64,000 nucleotides of DNA from Acidithiobacillus caldus ATCC 51756 (GTDB taxonomy: Bacteria > Pseudomonadota > Gammaproteobacteria > Acidithiobacillales > Acidithiobacillaceae), in contig NZ_CP005986.1 in the NCBI RefSeq assembly GCF_000175575.2, forward strand, positions 2,685,001 through 2,749,000. The letters are read 5' to 3'. Each line of letters opens with the position of its first letter. The first letter of the stretch is position 1. The translations under genes were made by a program, and so were the position numbers. Below the pieces are notes generated by a model. It did not search any database, was not told the origin of the DNA, and was given only the letters and a program-made list of their open reading frames with translations. Positions 63,313 to 64,000 of this stretch are shown here, one piece after another.

Positions 63313-64000
63313 TCATTCCTTGGCGGTAGCGTGGTCCGGCGCGGATGGCGCTCCCGCCCAAACCGGTGCGCTTTGGGGCAAGGCGCGGTAGGAGAGATCC
63401 CAGAAGCCACCCTGGGCCAGCACCGGTCCCAGCACCGCCAGGGCAGCGAGGAGACGCTCACGCAGTCCCCAAGGGGGGCGCACCAGGATCAGGCCGGAGC
63501 CGACCATACTGGTCCCACCGGTCTCCGACTCCAGGCGCAACTCCACCACTTCCATGTCCAGCGCGCGCTGGAGGCTCTGTAAAAGTCGCGAGATCATACC
63601 GCGAACCTTGATGGGATACCAGACGATCTGGCAGCCCTGGGGCCAGCGCGCGTGCGCGCCGATGATGGCCTTGGCCAGAGCCTCCCACTCATCGCGGCGC
63701 TCGAAGGGCGGGTCCATGAGGATCAAGCCGCGCCGCTCCGGCGGCGGCAAATGACCGCGCAGGATGGCATAACCATCGTCGCCCAGAATGCTGGTACGCC
63801 CCCGGCCAGCGAGGTTATGGCGCAGGCGCTCGCGAACCACTGCCACCTTTTCCGCCAGCACCATGCGGTCCCCGGGACGGAGGAGACGCGCCGCAACAAC
63901 GGGTGAGCCGGGATAGTGTCTCAGGACACCGTCCTCTGCGCCCTCCTCGAGCAGGTCGAGCCAGGGCGACAGGCCCTTCAGCTGCCGCCGCGCCGCCCAC
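63313..64000 (-). CDS. rlmJ: 23S rRNA (adenine-2030-N6)-methyltransferase RlmJ, 5' part missing
   Basis: The reading frame stays open to the right edge, so the gene starts outside the window. The catalytic motif is GLILMDPPFERRDEW. Upstream of it, DGVLRHYPGSPVVAARLL matches the conserved YYPGSP segment of RlmJ. The C-terminal half ends with AALAVLGPVLAQGG. It probably heads the operon with the small unknown gene, xth and prmB. Confidence 0.9.
   Translation of the reverse strand, partial: WAARRQLKGLSPWLDLLEEGAEDGVLRHYPGSPVVAARLLRPGDRMVLAEKVAVVRERLRHNLAGRGRTSILGDDGYAILRGHLPPPERRGLILMDPPFERRDEWEALAKAIIGAHARWPQGCQIVWYPIKVRGMISRLLQSLQRALDMEVVELRLESETGGTSMVGSGLILVRPPWGLRERLLAALAVLGPVLAQGGFWDLSYRALPQSAPVWAGAPSAPDHATAKE

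Overview
The window looks like chromosomal DNA of an Acidithiobacillus-like proteobacterium. It is GC-rich, and the left edge holds the 5' end of a 16S rRNA gene on the minus strand. The gene neighbourhoods are proteobacterial: fmdB-aspS-yebC-ruvCAB-ybgC-tolQRAB, rpmH-rnpA-yidD-yidC-mnmE, mlaFEDCB, hemCDB, and rng-maf-rlmH-rsfS-nadD. The genus assignment is inference; the proteobacterial assignment is strong. Almost all of the window is coding, with many 4-base start/stop overlaps that indicate long operons.

Layout, left to right. (1) 1-2035: 16S rRNA start with its promoter, a glutathione peroxidase and tyrS, all on the minus strand. (2) 2211-3647: a complete IS256-family insertion sequence with a 9-bp target duplication. 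It sits just upstream of a sigma-54-type promoter that serves an outer-membrane porin and an exported DsrE-like protein (3718-5672). (3) 5745-8346: two overlapping minus-strand genes that combine a GspE/MshE N-terminal-type domain with five DUF202-type membrane modules; this is the least familiar arrangement in the window. (4) 8710-20676: marC, then fmdB, aspS, nudB, nadA, a PlsC-type acyltransferase, yebC, ruvC, ruvA, ruvB, ybgC and tolQ-tolR-tolA-tolB. (5) 20779-23560: pal, cpoB, queE and queC, inverted relative to tolQRAB so that tolB and queC converge. (6) 23685-27106: hemC-hemD-hemB for tetrapyrrole synthesis and a TonB-like protein. (7) 27167-35084: an EAL/HDOD regulator, an MFS transporter, a hemolysin III-type membrane protein, a copper module (copA ATPase behind a CueR-like promoter, then a copZ-like chaperone) and two exported proteins, one of them rich in Pro, Gly and His.

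(8) 35325-40229: rng, maf, an OmpA-like/DUF4398 pair, rlmH, rsfS and nadD on the minus strand. (9) 40310-42653: an OprB-type porin and an orphan ZnuA-type metal-binding protein. Their promoters share a TGCAACT-type palindrome, and the porin also has a Fur-like box. (10) 42705-44217: an LpxL-type acyltransferase and a small heat-shock protein behind a sigma-32-like promoter. (11) 44223-47909: mnmE, yidC, yidD, rnpA and rpmH on the minus strand. (12) 48085-53362: mlaF-E-D-C-B lipid transport, an ABC ATPase without a permease, an S4 protein and pdxA. (13) 53359-64000: HNH nuclease, rsmA, a YbjN-like protein, an FtsN-like SPOR protein, argS, an MscS channel, an MFS exporter with a divergent LysR regulator, prmB, xth, a small unknown protein and the 3' part of rlmJ, which runs off the right edge.

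Envelope maintenance is the main theme (Tol-Pal, Mla, YidC, LpxL, porins), with translation and tRNA modification genes and metal handling (copper export, probable metal uptake). I saw no CRISPR array, tRNA gene, prophage or attachment site.
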